From positions 2,153,335 through 2,207,669 of the forward strand of contig BFEA01000033.1 in assembly GCA_003427395.1 (NCBI GenBank): 54,335 nt of DNA, read 5' to 3'. Below are positions 22,557 through 31,415 of this stretch, piece after piece (within the stretch, counting starts at the first letter, position 1; the number at the start of each line of letters is the position of its first letter). The DNA is from Chara braunii. Its lineage: Eukaryota; Streptophyta; Charophyceae; Charales; Characeae. The notes under the pieces were generated by a model. The model saw nothing but the letters and a program-made list of their open reading frames with translations. It searched no databases and was not told the DNA's origin. Position numbers and translations under genes: made by a program.

Positions 22557-23840
22557 AGAAAGTGGTAACTAACATATCTTGGGCAGCAAACGTGACAACC
22601 TCTCTACTAAGGACATCGTATGTCATTCGAGGCTGTTGTTTTTTGGCAAAGAAGTGCCCTTGCACTTGCTTGGGCAATGCGCGGTAAAAGAGGAGGACGA
22701 GTTGGGCCTCAGTCACTCTGTGTCCTGGCACATCGATAAGCTTGTCCATGGCAGCCTTTAGAGCATGTACACTCTTCCATTGCCGCGTGTGGATTGTTTG
22801 GAGTTTGTCGGACGCCTTTATCCTGCTCGTGGTGTTCGGAAAGCATTCTCGGAACTTGGCGAGAAAGTCAGTGAGGTGGGTGATGGACTGTTGTATCATG
22901 TCATTCTCGCTGTGGGTTGCGCTTGTGAGCGATCGTGCGAAGCTGGCCGCTTCCTCTCACAGAGCCTGGAAGGCTGCCATGTCATGACCCTTGGGGTCTA
23001 CGCCCTCTAGGTACATATATGAATGGACGTTGGCCTTCCAATTGTCAAAATCCTCCCCCTTCTTTCCACTATATGGCTCGTGGAAATGGACCTTGACCCT
23101 TTCTCGGCGGGGTTGGACCTCTTCCTCCTTAGGGTTTGCTAGTTTGGCACCCTCTATCACGCGTCTACAAAACTTCTACGTCCTCCCTATTGCTCTATGG
23201 ATCTCCCCAACTAACTGGGTTGTCATGTCTTGCGCAAACTCTCGAAATCCATCTCGTACGAACTCGAGCGTGATATCATGGCTGCAAATATGTTTCAGCT
23301 ATTCTTGTTGAGCGGTCAGGATGGACTCTACATTACGGGATAGGGTGTCAATTTTTTTTCCCAACTCGGTCTCTTCCCCTATCTTTCTTAGTCGTGTATC
23401 TTCCGCCTTCAATTCTTTCTCCATCCGATCTGCCACCTCCAAGCGCCTCCTCCTTTTTTGCCCAAAGCGCAACTTCCACTTTAACTGCTTTTCTTGTTCC
23501 CTTGCTTGCCGATGCAAGGGATCCCTTTGTGCTTCTAACTCTTTGTTAACCGCTTCTCTCTCTTCTTGGGGAATCATTAGCTCTGCCTCTTTATCTTCCC
23601 CCAGTGATAAGTTAGTTACCCATTCCTTTACTGCCTTCTCCACCTCCCCTAGTGGACTCGTGTTGGAACTTGCTTTCCCCCTTCTCCAGATCAAGGGCTC
23701 TTCTTCTTCTTCTTCTTCTTCTTCTTCTTCTTTTGCCTCGACTGCAGCCAACTTCTCTTCCTGCTCCTTCCACCTTTCCATCTCTTCCTCCATCTGTTTC
23801 TTTTTAGTTGCTTCTTCTTCCAGTAAGGCCAATTTCTAGG
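22501..23840 (-). pseudogene. Element Y gag
   Basis: The N-terminal frame (23299-23832, 177 residues) is a highly charged coiled coil with a poly-Glu run (about residues 36-46), then EEREAVNKELEAQRDPLHRQ. The capsid-like part is at 22957-23160 (EPYSGKKGEDFDNWKANVHS) and 22501-22899 (IKASDKLQTIHTRQWKSVHA, VTEAQLVLLFYRALPKQVQG). The frame between them is broken. Coding stops where Z is inserted, after the codons for a KGKSGKD segment; element X shows the uninterrupted continuation. The zinc knuckle is therefore lost. Confidence 0.75.
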
Positions 23841-24080
23841 TATGTCTGGTCAGCTCTTTCTTCTCCATCTTTTCCTTCTTCTCACGGAGAATTGTGGCAG
23901 CCCTCCCTTCTTGTGCTTTACTATAGGGGGTGGTGCTCGTTCCGTTCCTGGTGGTCACCGTGTTGACAGGGTACAATCACTAACGGTTCCACTCCTCAAC
24001 ACGTGTACTTACCCTTTAGACTTTGACTCTCTATAGGACTACAAAGATCTCCCTTCTGATTCAGCCAGGTTACCATAGCC

Positions 24081-24290
24081 GTTGGATGGTTTCGCAACCA
24101 CAGTCACCAAACTTTCCACTGCCGACGGATGTGAGCGCAACCACAGTCACCAAACTTTCCACTGCCGACGGATGCGAGCGCAACCACAGTCACCAGTCTT
24201 TCCACTGCCGTCGGATGCTTTCGCAACCACAATCACCAAACTTTCCACTGCCGATGGATGCGCTCGCACCCACAATCACAGAAACCCACC
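24081..24290. repeat. 43-bp minisatellite, about five units
   Basis: The unit contains cgcaaccacagtcacc followed by aaactttccactgcc; unit starts are spaced 43 bp apart (24094, 24137, 24180, 24223, 24266). Element X has only about two related units near 37880-37940. Confidence 0.9.
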
Positions 24291-24803
24291 TGGCTTCCAC
24301 TTCGGGTCGACACTGTGTCAACTACTCGATTCTAGCCTAAGCTACACTATTTTGTCATCGCAGGTCCATTGGCTGATCAGGAGGCATTTTAGGGAGGTCC
24401 CCCACAACTCAGGAACTCTTTACCGTCACAGTCATGACAACAATCACAACCAAGGTCCTCTCAAGACTTAGACAGACTGACACCCGCTCTGCAGCTCGGA
24501 GTTCGAGTATAGTGTACCACTCAGAGCAACCTGCCTGTCTGTACCGGTCCTTGGGGTGTTTTCCCAGGTCGTCTAGCGTCAGATACACCTCAACCCCCTA
24601 AGTCCCATGCAGACATTGGATCACAGCCCCTATCTAACCACATACACAAAGCCTATGGACCTGGACAGAAGTGACTCGATGCAGAAAGAGATGACAATTG
24701 ACTCTCAGCAAGTACCAAGGTGAGTGTGCATCATCCACAAGGCATAGGGACAAGGGCTAGGGCTTGAAGGGATTATACCGCTCCTCGCTCCGCACTCCAA
24801 CTT

Positions 24804-24924
24804 GGTCAACGGGAACGGTCGACGTTCGCCGATCAACACTGGTCAATCGCTTGGTCAAGCCTCACCGGTCAATCCCCTGGTCAACGACGGTCAACTTTGG
24901 TCAATGCCAGTCAGCTCCGGTCAA
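24804..24924 (-). promoter_or_regulatory. Cluster of eight TTGACC motifs in the Y leader
   Basis: GGTCAA occurs eight times on the plus strand in 121 bp (TTGACC on the element's sense strand). TTGAC[C/T] is the W-box core bound by plant WRKY factors. Regulatory use here is inference; the clustering itself is visible, and X has the same cluster. Confidence 0.45.
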
Positions 24925-25265
24925 CGTTGGCTATGGTGGCTTCTTCTCCCACCATCAACTTGTCAACTTCGCCCTTCTTCTTTATCGTCCTTAAGCTTGG
25001 CTATGGCCGACTTCTCTCTCCTCTCGGCCGGCTATGGCTTGCCTCACCTTTATCATCTCTCTCTCTCTCCCTATCTCGTCTACTCCTCCTTCCTAACTTG
25101 TCTTCTTCTTCCTTCGAGCTTGGCGGCAATGGCTGCCGTCCACTATGGGGGACAATCTTTTTCCTCCTCATGGGCGTCCCCTTCTCTCTCTCGCTGTCAC
25201 TCTCTTCTTCTCGCCGTCTGTCTCCTTCGTCGCAGTGACAGGTGTGCTGGCGCAGACAACGGGAA

Positions 25266-25280
25266 CCAGCTCTGATACCA
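25266..25280 (-). promoter_or_regulatory. Primer-binding site of element Y
   Basis: The reverse strand reads TGGTATCAGAGCTGG, one base from the LTR1 edge at 25282. Same as X at 36826-36840. Confidence 0.9.
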
Positions 25281-25281
25281 G

Positions 25282-25594
25282 TGTAATCAGACATGTCTTC
25301 AACCTCACTTTCAACATCCATACATATAGATGTCGATGGCTGACGAACTTTCACAAGGCAGAATCAGCAACAAGCGTGAGATGGCGCACAACGCCTATAC
25401 AAAAAACTCAATATATGGCCTTTGGCTAGAAACTCGATATAAGTCAACTTGTCCCAACTTGCGGCTATGGCGTCCAAACGCCAGTCTTTATTCCCACTCG
25501 CACACTGTGTCCACCATCAGGCTCACTCCGCAAATACACACACGATGGGATCTACCCTGAATGTCCATGCACACACATACACACACGCTACGTC
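25282..25594 (-). repeat. LTR1, 5' LTR of element Y, left part
   Basis: TGTAATCAGAC start as at 706. It is collinear with 706-1018 up to the 14-bp acacacgctacgtc at 25581-25594, where the Penelope-like element begins. The LTR continues at 30575. Confidence 0.85.
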
Positions 25595-25612
25595 AATGTC
25601 GACACCACAGAT

Positions 25613-27778
25613 GTGATGAAAGCATTGAAACTCGGGCTGGACGAGTATATTGCTAAATTTATAGCAACCATGAGATCAGCACGCAATAATGAGTCTCTGA
25701 TTGCTGACAGTCTCTCTCAGCTGCGCAGATGGCGCACATCGGTTCTTTCAATTTCAAGATGCCAACGGAATATTACTACGTCACTGTACCAAGCACCTAC
25801 TCAAACTGCCTCGCGTGCTGCCAACACATCTCTTCGGCATCTACAACAGCAATTCGCTATAGTACCTGTCGATAAAACATCACACAACATGGCAATCTGC
25901 TGCAAGCGCTGGTACAAATATAACTTATCACAACATCTTGGCAGTTTCACCTATAATCAAGCATCGGAGACTGTGGCCAGCATCCTCGAACGCCATGCAC
26001 TTTTCAACCAACGTTGGGGCTATCGACATACTGACACCCTGCCCTATCTCTACTTTGCACTCGAAGCACACAAATCTCCACCTTCCCTTCGTCTGATTCT
26101 TGGAGTTACACAACGAAGCAACCTTTCCCGATCTGCACCTTGCACAACACCTCACCGACCTTCATTTACGGACCTGCACAACAGACCCCCTCATAAGCCT
26201 TTTGCAAGTACAACAATGGCCTCCCGGTCACTTAGCTACGCCCTTCAAGGTGTGATAAAGTCCCTGCGCAATAAGGATAATGAGCTTTATCAAGAAACTG
26301 GTGTACGGCGTTGCTGGATCGTGCAAAGTGTTGAGGAAGTCATTATGGATCTCAAGTAGAATGCACAATCCCTTCGAGGTTCTACACCACATATAGCGGA
26401 CTGTACAACTATGTACACGAACCTGCCACACGACAGGGTTCTTAACAATGTTCTGAATGCTGTTCGTGAAGCACATGATTATGCTTTGGGGCGGATCTCA
26501 CTGGCTAGAAGGCCAGTACAAATGTACATGACTATAGGTGGTCCTCATCGTGGGGAGTGGGTTACTTCACATGGGCCAGACACCCTCTCAGTGTCAGAAA
26601 TAGAGCAACATCTGCGGTTTGTGGTCTCTAATACTTACCTTTGTATAAGGGATGACACTCTGCGCCATCAGGTGGTCGGTATCCCTATGGGCACTAACGT
26701 TGGACCAGAAATTGCCAACCTCACGCTTTATTGGGACGAAGCACAGTTCATCGGTGATCTTCGTCAGCGAGATCTGCGTGCTGCGCAAGCATATGCATTC
26801 ACGTATCGATTCATTGATGACATTCTATCTTGGAAGACATTACCGCCGTCTCCTGCTCGGTATGGTCTCGAGTGGAAAGACACTACTGAGCAAGATGGGT
26901 CATGTCTTTTCCTTGGGGCAAGAATCTTGGTTCGGCCAGATGGCTCACTTCGCATTGGCGTATTTGATAAGGCCGAGAACTGGACGTTCCCTGTCATACG
27001 TTATCCCAGTGCTTCCTCCAATGCTCCGGCACATCAGCCTGCAGGTGTGCTCACGGGACAACTAACGAGATTCGAACATTTATGTAACAATACTACCGAC
27101 TTCAAAGCGGCAGTGACTTCCCTGACACGACGTATGCTTTTCAGGGGCCATCCTCCCAGTGTCCTGGCTAGAGGCTGGACTGCATATGTGCGTGGCCGAC
27201 AATGCCGGCTACCAACTCATGTCACACGACTTTCAAATTGGTTTCGCCGAATGGTTCGCTGGGCAATCGCTCACCCACTCACGAAAGCTGATTCAGTGCG
27301 CAGGTCCTCCACCCAACCGCACACAAGAGACCACCACTCATCACCTGACACCAATGTTGACCGCAGCCAGCATCAGCCCTCCGCACAATCAAACCGCCCG
27401 CCCCCCCCTGTTATCTGTGCTGAAATGGCAAACGCTAACGTTGATACGCCAACTCAGCCAGAGATCATGCCAGCCGCAGTAAACATTGTGAACGTTACCG
27501 AAATGGCAGTAAGGGATGAAGGCCAGCATCCTACCAATACAACGACTGTTGTTGTTGCTGCTGTTGCTGAAGGTACACCACCTCCTCTGCCACTGCTGCC
27601 ACCGCCGCCTCCACCACCACGACCATCACCCCCGCCATCACCACCACCACCACCACTGCCATCATTATCAGCACCATCACCGCCATCATCACCGCCACCC
27701 CCTCCGACGTCCTCTGTTGCAGCATCCTCTCAGTCATCTGCATCATCATCATCTTCTTCTTCCTCTACTTCCTCATGA
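25613..27778 (+). pseudogene. Penelope-like reverse transcriptase with Pro/Ser-rich C-terminal linker
   Basis: The N-terminal part has FAIVPVDKTSHNMAICCKRW and LPYLYFALEAHKSPP, typical of Penelope-like RTs. Motif A is DCTTMYTNLPHD (Asp codon 26399-26401). Motif B is GIPMGTNVGPEIANL (from 26678). Motif C is YRFIDDILSW (Asp codons 26816-26821). All catalytic residues are present. A TAG at 26357-26359, just before motif A, splits the frame; a TGA at 27776-27778 ends it in a Ser-rich tract after a long proline-rich linker. The region 26090-26210 between the N-terminal part and motif A looks divergent and may hide a compensated frameshift. No GIY-YIG nuclease is seen on either side. Other RT classes are less likely because of the GIPMGTN and VDK motifs. 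Confidence 0.82.
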
Positions 27779-28111
27779 TCGACCTCCTCATCATCAACAC
27801 ACTCATGGTCAGATCGGCCGTCAAAAAGGCCCTGTCGGCTGAGGTATCCGTTGTTAGATCGATCATTACAGATGCCTCTTCGGCGGAGACGTTCCCCGTC
27901 TCCACAACAGCCTCCAAGGCAGCGGCCTCGTTTGTCGTTGAATGGCATGATCACCGCGCCCCCTGCAGGAGTTAGAGATCTGCTCCGACGACATGCTTGC
28001 AACCGTACGGAACGACATCGTCGCTTTCAGTATACACTAGCGAGGAATAGTGCACATCGAGTCCGATGCCCGCAATGCGGCGATGATTTCTTCAGTGCTG
28101 CAGGCTTATGA
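27779..28111 (+). pseudogene. Penelope-like element: linker and zinc-finger segment
   Basis: Same reading frame as the RT upstream and the protease downstream, with no further stop until TGA 28109-28111. It is Ser/Arg/Pro-rich, then RCPQCGDDFFSAAGL. The frame after the stop reads VHQTQGAATC, giving C-x2-C-x12-H-x7-C, a C2HC-like finger of the type retroelements use to bind nucleic acid. The stop falls inside the finger. CGA to TGA is a simple explanation. Confidence 0.65.
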
Positions 28112-30001
28112 GTGCACCAGACACAAGGTGCAGCTACTTGCGCAGCGTTTGCACGACTAGCAGCCGCTCTAAGCACAAGTGAGGCTGATCAGCTTCCAAT
28201 TCCCACATCTGGTCCACCCAGTTATCACCCACCTGACCCGCCCCTCTCTCATCCACCTAGCCCCACTCGCTCCCCTGCCGCAAATGACAATGGCCCGTCT
28301 CCTGATTACCTGACGGAGCCCCCGGTTGAAGATCATCTCTCTCCGGAGCACATACCGGAGCCAATTGGTCAAGACCACAACGAGTCTCCGCCACCTGGGC
28401 AACCTGCAGAATTGAACGAGGACCCCCCTGCCGTAAACCGATCCCCCACGCAACCTGCGGAATCAGACAATGTCATAGCGCTACAGCGAGGGCGCTGTGC
28501 GCACTATTCCATTAATGTATGTCTCCTTGCTTACAATTGGAATCCTTATACTGTTGCTGATTTTGCAGACGTTGTTCGCTGGATAGAAGAAGAGCACCGT
28601 GCCGTCTGCCCAGACGATGACAGCGCTGCGCCTGGGGTGAACATAGAAGTCCTGGCTATGGCATTTATGGGTAGGCGACTGCAATTCCAGCCTGCTCCGC
28701 AAAACCACGAGCCAGGCACGGATCCGAATATTCGGGCATATGTCTTATATCGTCCAGGTCACTTCAGTGCTCTTACCTTTGCAGATAGTTCATGGACCCT
28801 ATGGGACAATGGCGGTATGGTGCACACAGTGGGAAATATTAACTCTTTCTATCACCAAATGCTGGAGGGTCACTCAGTCTGGCTCATCCATCAGGAACAG
28901 TATGTCGATGAGCATTTGCAAGCACTGCACCCCCCGNAGANCAATCCNGCTGANTCTACCACAAACAGTGAAAGGNCCTCTNNACAGGATGATGGTTGTG
29001 CCCTCCCGTTGTGTCGTCGCACAGGTACAGTTCAGTTGGCATGTACACGACATAGCCTCTGCTCCGAACACTATGAAGGGACGGCTCTTGCTAGCCTCTC
29101 ACACGAAAATTGTGATCCCCAGTCCTGTGCTCATCCCCCCCACCCCCTGATTACTTGCCCAGCATGCCGTTGTGGCCTTGACCTGCCATGCTTAAATAAC
29201 TGTGCACGTCAGCCTTCCATACTAATGACATGTCAGCAACATGCCATGTGTCGTCAATGCTTCCAGGAAGCTGTTATAGAAAGTATGTGTCTTTACTGCG
29301 TGGACTATCCCCGGTGCCATCACCCTCCATATCCTCTCCTAGCATGTCCCACATGCGGCATTGGTCATACACCTACGGCAACCGCTGACAGATCTCCCTC
29401 TTTCTTGCCAGACGAACGGCGAACACAGCAGTCCGAGGAGGAAAATAAACTTCTATATGAGCCACCGACAGAGCGATGTGCTCATAGTTTATCACCACCA
29501 GGGCGGGCTGTTGCGGATCATATCCTGCAGCAGCTGAATGCCCTTGCGTTGGACCGATCCTCCCTGTCGTCGTCTGCCCACAGAGAAGGAATACATACTG
29601 AGGAAGCCCAAGAAAGATGCTCCATGCCGGTTTGTGATGACCCGCCGGAGATTCAACTAGCATGTGGTTCACATGCCTTGTGCCGTGAGGATTATGAAGG
29701 TATAGTCCATGCGAGTTTTTGCTTCCGTACGTACGACGACAGTCAGTACTGTACTCATGTACGGCACCCCGACATGTCATGTCCAATTTGTAGACAGGGG
29801 CTGGAATGGCAATGCCTCTATAATTGCGGTCGACGTGCCTCTGTGTTCCTAGCATGTACGAGCCACGTAGCCTGTGACATCTGTCTGCGCCGTGCCATTC
29901 GATGCAGCAACTGTGACTGCGAAAATTGGATGAGGTGCTTCCATAGCCCACACCCGAACCGGTCCTGTCCAGTCTGTAGGGGTGGCCACTCACAGCGGTG
30001 A
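28112..30001 (+). CDS. Josephin-like cysteine protease fused to four RING-like Cys/His modules (polyprotein 3' part)
   Basis: This 629-codon frame begins with GTG only because a stop precedes it; in origin it is the 3' part of the polyprotein. Residues 1-125 are Pro-rich. Residues ~126-265 hold a papain-fold candidate: GRCAHYSIN (Cys129), YRPGHFSAL (His217), LWDNGG (Asp232/Asn233), HSVWLIHQEQ. His-to-Asp spacing of 15 equals His119-Asn134 of ataxin-3, and the Cys-Ala-His-Tyr-Ser context resembles Josephin Cys-Ala-Gln-His-Cys. Residues ~296-425 and ~503-628 are two tandem copies, each with two RING-like halves: C-x4-C ... AC-x2-H-x2-C ... C-x-H-x2-HP-x3-CP-x-C. Seven ambiguous bases lie between domains (28937-28983). 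The role is inferred: polyprotein processing or deubiquitination, with zinc modules for protein or RNA binding. Confidence 0.75.
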   Translation: MHQTQGAATCAAFARLAAALSTSEADQLPIPTSGPPSYHPPDPPLSHPPSPTRSPAANDNGPSPDYLTEPPVEDHLSPEHIPEPIGQDHNESPPPGQPAELNEDPPAVNRSPTQPAESDNVIALQRGRCAHYSINVCLLAYNWNPYTVADFADVVRWIEEEHRAVCPDDDSAAPGVNIEVLAMAFMGRRLQFQPAPQNHEPGTDPNIRAYVLYRPGHFSALTFADSSWTLWDNGGMVHTVGNINSFYHQMLEGHSVWLIHQEQYVDEHLQALHPPXXNXAXSTTNSERXSXQDDGCALPLCRRTGTVQLACTRHSLCSEHYEGTALASLSHENCDPQSCAHPPHPLITCPACRCGLDLPCLNNCARQPSILMTCQQHAMCRQCFQEAVIESMCLYCVDYPRCHHPPYPLLACPTCGIGHTPTATADRSPSFLPDERRTQQSEEENKLLYEPPTERCAHSLSPPGRAVADHILQQLNALALDRSSLSSSAHREGIHTEEAQERCSMPVCDDPPEIQLACGSHALCREDYEGIVHASFCFRTYDDSQYCTHVRHPDMSCPICRQGLEWQCLYNCGRRASVFLACTSHVACDICLRRAIRCSNCDCENWMRCFHSPHPNRSCPVCRGGHSQR

Positions 30002-30459
30002 ATATTTAGAAATCTGTGAGACCTGTCATACAGCTTTCCCCTGCTCTTGCATGTCACTCTATCCTGCCCTCCACATATTTCTTTCCTTCCCGTTGCCCCT
30101 NCCTCCCCTGCCCCATACTCCTAGAGAACTCCGCCTTCTATCCCTTACCGTCCACCCTCCCCTCCACTCCCTTTGTACTGCTAACAAATACATACGAATG
30201 AGCATCATTAAGAGTATAGACGATATGAAGATCAGAAATGAAATGAACGGAAGTATGAAGATGAAGATTGCATTACCTTCCCTTTTACTCTGCCTCCTGA
30301 AATAACGTGCAAGTGGGCCGTGGAGGCACACGGGGATGTGGGCAGCTGACAATCAACGTGGGCAGCCTTGCGCGTAAGAGTCACAATAAAAGGGGAGCTG
30401 CAAGCACAATGAAAGGGGTACCCCAAGAACAACCAAAAAACTGTCTAATTATAAAATTG
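30002..30459 (+). other. 3' untranslated region of the Penelope-like element
   Basis: Closely matches 34843-35429, ending ctgtctaattataaaattg in both copies. Conservation outside the coding frame suggests it is the part recognised by the RT for priming. Copy 2 has an extra ~12 bp and a tandem-like segment near 35310-35350. Beyond 30459 this copy has 115 bp of unrelated sequence. Confidence 0.65.
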
Positions 30460-30574
30460 CTTTAATATGTTGGACATCTCAAATGCTCTCGTTGTCTGCA
30501 ATAGGATAAAGACTGCTTTGATTCTGAATCTATTCACCTGGGTGGAATTGGGGCTGTTGTGGGGAAAATCTAAA

Positions 30575-31272
30575 ACACACGCTATGTCCTATCTGTTGAC
30601 GTCAGCAACCTGGTGTCTATGGCAGCCGGCGTCTTCCTCTTCTACTAGCGGCTATGGCCGCTGCCCTCTTCTTCGTCGGGCACCTGCAGACCTCCAACGC
30701 ACAAGTCGCACCAGCAGCGCTTCCGCATGGCTCACAGGCGAATGAATCAATAGCTGGGTGCTGCCTCTTTATTTATACCGTTTCGTCTAGGCCTGCCTTC
30801 TGTCCCAAGCCCAAGGGATGTGCAGCCCCACCTGGTACTTGCCGACTAGACAAGGTTGACTGGGACTGCGACTGGGACTGGACTGTACTTCGCTGACTTA
30901 CCTACGGACGACTGACTTCTACAGCCTCGAAAGGGCAAGTTGACGATTCTAGAACCTCCTAGGCTACAACTGACTGACCCTTCGCTATACTTAGGGCTAA
31001 CCTCCCCCTCGCCGACTCAGCTAACATACCGACTTCTAGAAGACCCTGGGCTTAGGGCTGGGCATACCCTTAGGACTACTAATCCTATAGTCTACGGTTT
31101 AAGTCCACACGACCCTAACTACGTACACAACACACAGACATACGTTTTAAGAGACAGGTCGCGGGTTCAAGGCACAAAGGGCGTCAGGTAACTGTACAAG
31201 GGTATGGGATGTGTCTAGGGATCGATCCCTGGGATCTGCACTTGCCGCACGAACTGGGTGAAGACCCTTTCA
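30575..31272 (-). repeat. LTR1, 5' LTR of element Y, right part
   Basis: Resumes with acacacgctatgtc and runs collinear with 1005-1670 to gaccctttca at 31272. Reverse-strand TATAAATA at 30770-30777 is the likely LTR promoter, now separated from the LTR end by the insert. Confidence 0.85.
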
Positions 31273-31379
31273 GGTTAGTACATGGCAGCAGTTATCTGCA
31301 GGTGAGACAGCAAGGAGGATGACATCTTCTTCTTCTTCTTCCTGTTCTCACCCTCCATCTCTTCTTCTTCCTCTTCCTC

Positions 31380-31415
<36 letters not shown>

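Larger units (their letters stand above)
23841..25265 (-). other. Element Y untranslated leader
   Basis: It lies between PBS and gag on the minus strand. It aligns in blocks with the leader of X (36841-38040) and contains a 43-bp minisatellite and a cluster of TTGACC motifs, described separately. I see no supported coding frame. Confidence 0.65.
25595..30574 (+). mobile_element. Penelope-like retroelement encoding RT, Josephin-like protease and RING-like modules
   Basis: A 4,980-bp insert in an LTR1 is flanked by a 14-bp duplication (25581-25594 and 30575-30588, 13 of 14 identical). The empty site is preserved in the sister LTR at 1005-1018. It carries one plus-strand reading frame from 25613 to 30001 with three internal stops, and a 3' untranslated region shared with a second copy at 34489-35429. 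It has no LTRs. The RT motifs resemble Penelope-like elements. The 5' end begins inside the RT N-terminal region with the frame open into the flank, so the copy may be 5'-truncated. The last 115 bp (30460-30574) are absent from copy 2. Confidence 0.82.
706..31272 (-). mobile_element. Element Y: nested LTR1-family Ty3/gypsy retrotransposon
   Basis: Two LTR1 copies in the same minus orientation bound the interval: 3' LTR 706-1670 and 5' LTR 25282-31272. Both are flanked by ggtt (702-705 and 31273-31276), and the flanking LTR2 sequence is continuous across them. Internal order on the minus strand is PBS 25266-25280, leader, gag 22501-23840, then (after the Z insertion and a deletion) protease, RT, RNase H, integrase and a chromodomain-like tail at 1707-5105. 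Without Z and the Penelope-like insert, it is a degraded full-length element lacking about 0.6 kb around the gag zinc knuckle. That deletion size is estimated from element X. Confidence 0.72.

Noticed and set aside
25613-26359. Interpreting TAG 26357 as programmed read-through between two proteins
   Set aside because: Nothing resembling a read-through context or downstream structure was evident, two further stops exist in the same frame, and the stop falls inside the RT domain just before motif A.
27598-27778. Proline/serine-rich tract after the RT as a separate gene
   Set aside because: It is in the same frame as the RT and the downstream zinc finger. It is the linker of one polyprotein, and its reverse-strand Met/Val-rich frame is a shadow of CAT/CAC repeats.
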